Notes under the pieces: model-generated | What the model saw: only the letters and a program-made list of their open reading frames with translations | The model's database searches: none | What the model was told of the DNA's origin: nothing | Shown here: in pieces, positions 59,701 through 64,000 of the stretch | How the letters are laid out: each line of letters starts with the position of its first letter | Numbering within the stretch: position 1 is the stretch's first letter | Position numbers and translations under genes: made by a program | DNA from: Taxillus chinensis | Taxonomy: Eukaryota > Streptophyta > Magnoliopsida > Santalales > Loranthaceae | Assembly (NCBI GenBank): GCA_023512835.1 | Contig: CM042085.1 | Coordinates: forward strand, 5,365,989-5,429,988 | Length of the DNA: 64,000 bases | Direction of reading: 5' to 3'

Positions 59701-62700
59701 TCCAACATGGATGGAGCCAAGAAGAAGAAGAGATGGCTGTGAGAAATAAAATTCAACTTCTCAATATAATATTCACTTTGGTACAATGAAAGATTATATA
59801 GATCACAGATAAATTGTGCTCCTTATAGAAATTAAGGTTTAGGAAACTTAGTTTAATTTAAGTTAACAATAATTTTTTATTTAAAGATATACAAAATATA
59901 TAAAATAAAATTAGCAAATTTAGTTTTAAAATAATAAAATCGTACTAAAATTATCGAATAAAGTCTCACACTCATTAAATTTTAATGTAAGTCTTTAATC
60001 ATACATCAAATCCAAAAATTAAATAACTTAAATAAATAAGCAATCTAATGTTCTTTGAATAAGCTATTATTCATATTTAATGGATGATAGTTAGGATCCC
60101 AATATGGTTTTTCAACTCTACTTCATTTTTATATTTTCAAGCGAAATTGCTTATTTGATTATTTGCTATTACATAAACAGTAAGTTATATCTAAAATAAT
60201 AAACATAATTAAAATTTAAATTAAATTAAATTTATTATAAACAAACATATAAAAAAGTAGATCGTATAGACAGTAATTAAAATAAAACTAATTAATAATT
60301 TATTTAAAATTTAAAAAAATTGTGACTTAACATTTAAGTCAAACTCACCTCGATCGGATGCTAGAGCTGAACGCTGAATGACGATGCTGGAGCTAGCGGT
60401 TGGATGACAACACTGGACGACAATCAACGACGGACGACGACAGACAACAGACGATGGACGACAACGCCACTAGGACGATGATGCTAAGATGACAACAATT
60501 CTTCTTTGACGCTAACTTGGTGGTTGTAACTGTAACCTCTACTTTGTTGTTATTGGAACCAATTTCAACATTATGTGATTGCATGTTTAGGCTCAGGGAC
60601 AGCTCTAGCAAATTTTTTTAAGCTATTCGACATTTATTAAAAAGAAGTGGAGCTAAAGGTTGGGTTGGGGGCCAGAGACCAGACGTTTAACGGCTCAGCG
60701 TCTAAGTCAATGTCATGATTATGATGGAGATCACTGATCGAAAAGCATTTGCGCTTGTCAGCTGTCGTGCGTCGCCTATGCGGCACCGCTATGTACGAGT
60801 GGTGGAGTGGGGCTGCTCTTGCAGACTAGAGTTGGGTCTATGAGACTACGACCGAGATGAGAGGCTGAGGGTTAAGGGTATTTTCTTTCTTTCTACTAAA
60901 ATCTCAATAATTTAACAATTTAACTATAATATTTTAAAAAAAAATCAGTTTAGGCTTAGGCATGCCCTAGTTCAGATTTAATGATATCATCATCAATTAG
61001 CAACCTATTGGTAACTTTGAATGATTTTATATGCAATTATTAGTAGATTAATGTAGTTAATTCAGATTACTAAACTCTAAATATCTACTTTGTTCCCTCT
61101 TTCTCTCCCTCCATACTCATATTTCTTCTTCCCCTTCTTTTCTCCATTATTTTCGGATGCCACCCCCAACCCCCCCACCCTCTCCCCCTTCCCCCCTTCC
61201 ACACCTCAATTGATGATCGATGAGGTTCAAAACTAAATATATACAAGTACCTCAAGCAAAAGGCTGTGCTGCAGAATGAAGTCCCATGCTACAAATCTGC
61301 AATTGGAAACTCAGGATCTTATCTATGGTTTAGATATTAATGAGATTTTATTCTATTTACAATTTCATTCTTTGGCACTAACAAAATTAGCTATACTACT
61401 AAGGTCTCTATGCATAGGAATCTTTACATGAACTACAATTATTTAGTATTATTTAGAATTCTAAAATTTTGTTTTATAGTTGGAAACTAGTAGTTGATAT
61501 TATCTAGGATTTTAATAGAGCTTCCATGTGCTCCAAGTTTGTTTAGCCTATAAAATGGCTTTGTGTAATAGATATTATCACCGCAGAGTATCAATATTAT
61601 TGGGTCGTGCACCAGTCTGAAATTTTGACAGTCAAAAGTTTTCAAACCTCCTTTGCACAAATCTTTTAAGAAGGCAAGTTTGCAGTTGTATCAGTAAGCC
61701 CAAATAAAATCATTTACTAATTTCAGAAGAAGTTAAGCATACCAAAAAGTTGTAATTACAGCCAATGAGAACAGTTTCAACGTTAGTGATATCATCTTTC
61801 GACTGCAAACAATTAATCATCTCCCTGCTCTGGAAGCAAATTAAGAGTTAGCATACATACACTTGAACGCCCAGAAAATTTGACAAAATATCTGATGAGC
61901 GAGCCACATAGGCAATCAGAAGAGCATAATGTATAAAAACGTATGACCAGCTGCAGAATAAAGAAAGACCTGTAATTAGATGAAAAAAAAAAAGTTCTAA
62001 ACTGCATGGCAAGTAAATGAAAATATAATCATCAGCAAAAAGGTTGCACCTACAAAAACCAGCAAATAAATTATATTGACTTCAAATTTTTTTGCCAGTT
62101 GTAAAAATACATATTTTCCTCCGATTCACACAATGAATGTTCCACTTAACAAGTTAAATTATAATGCGGTTACAACCTACCAAGCAATTTGAACACCAAA
62201 ATCCCCGAGTGTTCTTCTAGCCATTGATACCTAAAGTTACATCAAAAATAAGGATGAATTTAATATACTCTAGAACAAATCATTATAAAAAAAAATGCAT
62301 AGCTAACAAGCATTGTATTAAACACTAATACATGGATTGAAGATGACATCACCACAAAACTATTGCATATGAACTTTAAGTTACTTATCCAACAATATAA
62401 TATGACGATTATAGTCCATTGTCACCGAAACACATAAAATTGGCTTTTCATAAAAGTGGGCTGTCATACAAATGGAAAATAATAATAGAGTGAATACCCC
62501 AGTAGAGTTTAAGTCCATTTATTTAAATTACCAACCATGCCTATGTCATGGAAAGTCCCATATTTATGAGAAGTCACAGAAAAATTGAAAAGAGAATACT
62601 TCCATACAACTTCCACGTGAATGAAATTGCATTTTTTGTACCACAATACAGTAAAATGTATACATATTGCTTGCAGAGCTATGTTAACTTAGTAATCCCC

Positions 62701-63686
62701 CAATATAGAGGGTGGACGGTGGAGCAACCCAGAAACATGCATGCAAATTAAAGGTGAATATCATATGACCACAATAATCCAAAAGCATGCAAATCAAAGT
62801 GAAAAATAGCATTAATGCGAGCCACTATAATGTAAGAAGCACTAAATCAATCAATTTGCCTTATCCTTCAACAGTTAAAATATTGATGCACAGTTTCGTT
62901 CTTATGTATTTTTACGTAGAGGTGGCCGGTGGAGCAACCCAGAAACTGACCTTAGTTTCTTTCTTATGTTGACATGGAGAGCAACCACTTAATAGGTTAA
63001 CGTTAAGGGTAAAACTATTTCTTTTTCGGGTATTGTTTTCTGGGAGAAATAAGCTATTTTGCACTCAATTTGCACAATACTAAATGCGAGCATTGATAAA
63101 AATGAATTACCAAAGATACACCACCAGAACCCAATTCGCACATTGTGTTCACATTTACTTCAGCCACTAAAAGCCCAGTAACCACCTGCAGTCATCCAAA
63201 ATTTCAGATTTCTGCCACATATGTTCATTCACAAACACAGAGAAGCCAAATTCATTAGAAAGCACAATTCTTTACAGATCAAAACCAACTAGCAAATGTC
63301 TACCAAAAAATCTGAATTTCTTTCATTTGTTTTTCTGCCCTTTTCTCATTCCCATAACATAAATGATGTTTAAATGGAAACTGCTGAGAATTGCTAAACA
63401 CTCAGCATGTAGATTCTCCTTAGGTATGAGTCACCAAACAATGGTAAGTTACTAACAAGATCTGACACGAATTCACCAAACAATGGTAAGTTACTAACAA
63501 GATCTGACACAAATTCCTAAGGAGGCAAAAATAAATAAAATGCAATATTTATGACATAATAAATTTTGTTAATCGAACAGCAACGATTATTACCATAAAT
63601 GCCCAACAAAGAAAGCATGAAACTGCAGAGGCTAGAAATCCAGATTCTTGTGTCACTGCAGGAATTGCAAGAATTCCTGCACCTAC
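53759..63686 (-). CDS. Tryptophan/tyrosine permease-like membrane transporter (5' end missing)
   Basis: Twelve coding exons, 5' to 3': 63686-63594, 63185-63111, 62230-62181, 61950-61861, 59093-59037, 58453-58384, 57326-57225, 57156-57104, 55053-54903, 54790-54706, 54291-54163, 53943-53759. Phases join throughout and give 379 residues plus stop. The N-terminal exon or exons, expected to hold a transit peptide, lie beyond the window. Family marks: VGAGILAIPAVTQESGF at the first membrane helix, VVTGLLVAEVNVNT, SYVFIHYALLIAYVARSSDI, FGGICYFGSQRFIGAVNG, SVPIISLSFVYQNVVPVLC, LEGDLSKVRSAIVLGTVIPL, and ILPAAMSWSDRYS near the end. This is the Trp/Tyr permease (TyrP/Mtr, APC superfamily) type; plant members are generally thought to be plastid-targeted, but substrate and location are not shown here. 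The splice at 57104 uses a GTGACA donor, with a competing GTAAGG five bases upstream. Confidence 0.88.
55388..55798. mobile_element. Possible MITE in permease intron
   Basis: The left edge TTACCCTCTGTTTGGTAAA resembles the reverse complement of the right edge (TTAACCCCCTGGTAAA). The interior is AT-rich and non-coding. The inverted repeat is imperfect and a target duplication is not certain. Confidence 0.3.
56297..56925. mobile_element. Possible MITE in permease intron (inverted repeats)
   Basis: Left-hand TTTTTGTTTGGCGATTATTT and the reverse complement of right-hand sequence (TTTTTGTTTGGTGATCGTTT) form an inverted repeat of about 30 bp around a GC-richer non-coding core. Outer sequence on both sides (ATGTTTGG and CATACAAACA) may extend the repeat. 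Confidence 0.35.
59094..61860 (-). other. Large permease intron with foreign-looking filler
   Basis: The 2.8-kb intron contains an AT-rich stretch (59460-60340), then a block of degenerate GAC/GACGAC-type repeats (about 60355-60500) and mixed sequence to about 60870. This is probably inserted DNA, but no terminal repeats were identified. Nothing coding. Confidence 0.4.
62709..62946. repeat. Pair of 26-bp direct repeats in permease intron
   Basis: GGTGGACGGTGGAGCAACCC followed by AGAAAC occurs near 62709-62736. It recurs with one change (GGTGGCCGG) near 62922-62947, about 212 bp apart. Confidence 0.75.
63431..63514. repeat. 42-bp tandem duplication in permease intron
   Basis: Two adjacent copies of a 42-bp unit begin TCACCAAACAATGGTAAG. 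They differ at about one position (GACACG versus GACACA). Confidence 0.9.
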
Positions 63687-64000
63687 CTGTAAAATTAAAG
63701 ACCACCGATGAAGGAAATTATGAAAAAAAGCCGAAAGAAAAATGTGACAGTCAAGAATCAACAGCTTAATAGAGAGAGGCAACACGCTGGTATTTTAACC
63801 CCAGACTTTATATAAAAAGGTATAGCCATGAGAGACAATTTTTTAGTTTACAACATCTTGAAATTATTTTGCCACAAGCAGAGAACAGGAAGGTATTTCT
63901 CGGGTAGAATCAAAGGATTGACACCAAAACAACATCATTTTAAAAAAATCACGTATTCATTAAAACTAGTTATCAAAACAACATTATTTTGCGGGCAAAA

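Noticed and set aside
61740..61810. Minus-strand open segment between AG and GT signals in the permease intron, resembling an exon.
   Set aside because: Its inclusion does not fit the phases. The exon at 59093-59037 joins 61861 directly and gives the expected family sequence (WESATLFSLVFGG).

Overview
This is nuclear DNA of a flowering plant. Most protein genes are split by GT-AG introns, the DNA between genes is very AT-rich, and there are many AT, AG and GT microsatellites, decayed LINE-1 and Ty1/copia elements and MITE-like insertions. The genes recognised (F-box/kelch, DGS1, AVT-type transporter, PLS-class PPR, phytocystatin, UBA protein, tryptophan/tyrosine permease-like) are plant families. 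Two genes read from a single exon, the kelch gene and the PPR gene, are strongly GC-rich, and the PPR gene becomes less so toward its 3' end. This suggests a monocot outside the grasses but does not prove it. No CRISPR, operon or prokaryotic feature is present.

Layout. 0-1 kb: 3' part of an F-box/kelch gene (+). 1-8 kb: AT-rich DNA with microsatellites and a diverged direct repeat of about 200 bp. 8.1-8.8 kb: an unrecognised acidic-protein frame (+) behind a good TATA box but with no upstream in-frame ATG. 11.9-12.9 kb: an unrecognised gene (-) ending in an EAR-type DLNELP motif; a broken copy of its 3' part lies at 15.8-16.0 kb. 16.25-25.9 kb: a complete 14-exon DGS1/NCA2-type gene (-) carrying one apparent single-base frameshift and, in an intron, a dead LINE-1. 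28.0-31.3 kb: an AVT3-like vacuolar amino-acid transporter (+). 33.0-34.4 kb: a PPR protein (+). 35.4-37.8 kb: a decayed Ty1/copia polyprotein (-) with a GC-rich insertion. 38.4-39.2 kb: a two-exon phytocystatin (+). 40.3-49.1 kb: a UBA-domain protein (-) whose inferred 6.7 kb 5'-UTR intron holds a LINE-1 remnant, itself interrupted by a 296-bp hAT-type MITE. 49.2-53.7 kb: very AT-rich spacer. 53.8-63.7 kb: 12 exons of a tryptophan/tyrosine permease-like gene (-); its 5' end lies beyond the window.

The genes look like an ordinary set of unrelated plant neighbours and I see no shared pathway. I found no convincing new multi-gene system. The items most worth a second look are the DGS1 frameshift, the EAR-motif gene with its broken duplicate, the 8.2-kb frame without a start, the nested transposons and a class-II tRNA-like fold inside a 5'-UTR intron. 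Exon joins were worked out by hand from reading phase and remembered family sequence, without alignment software.
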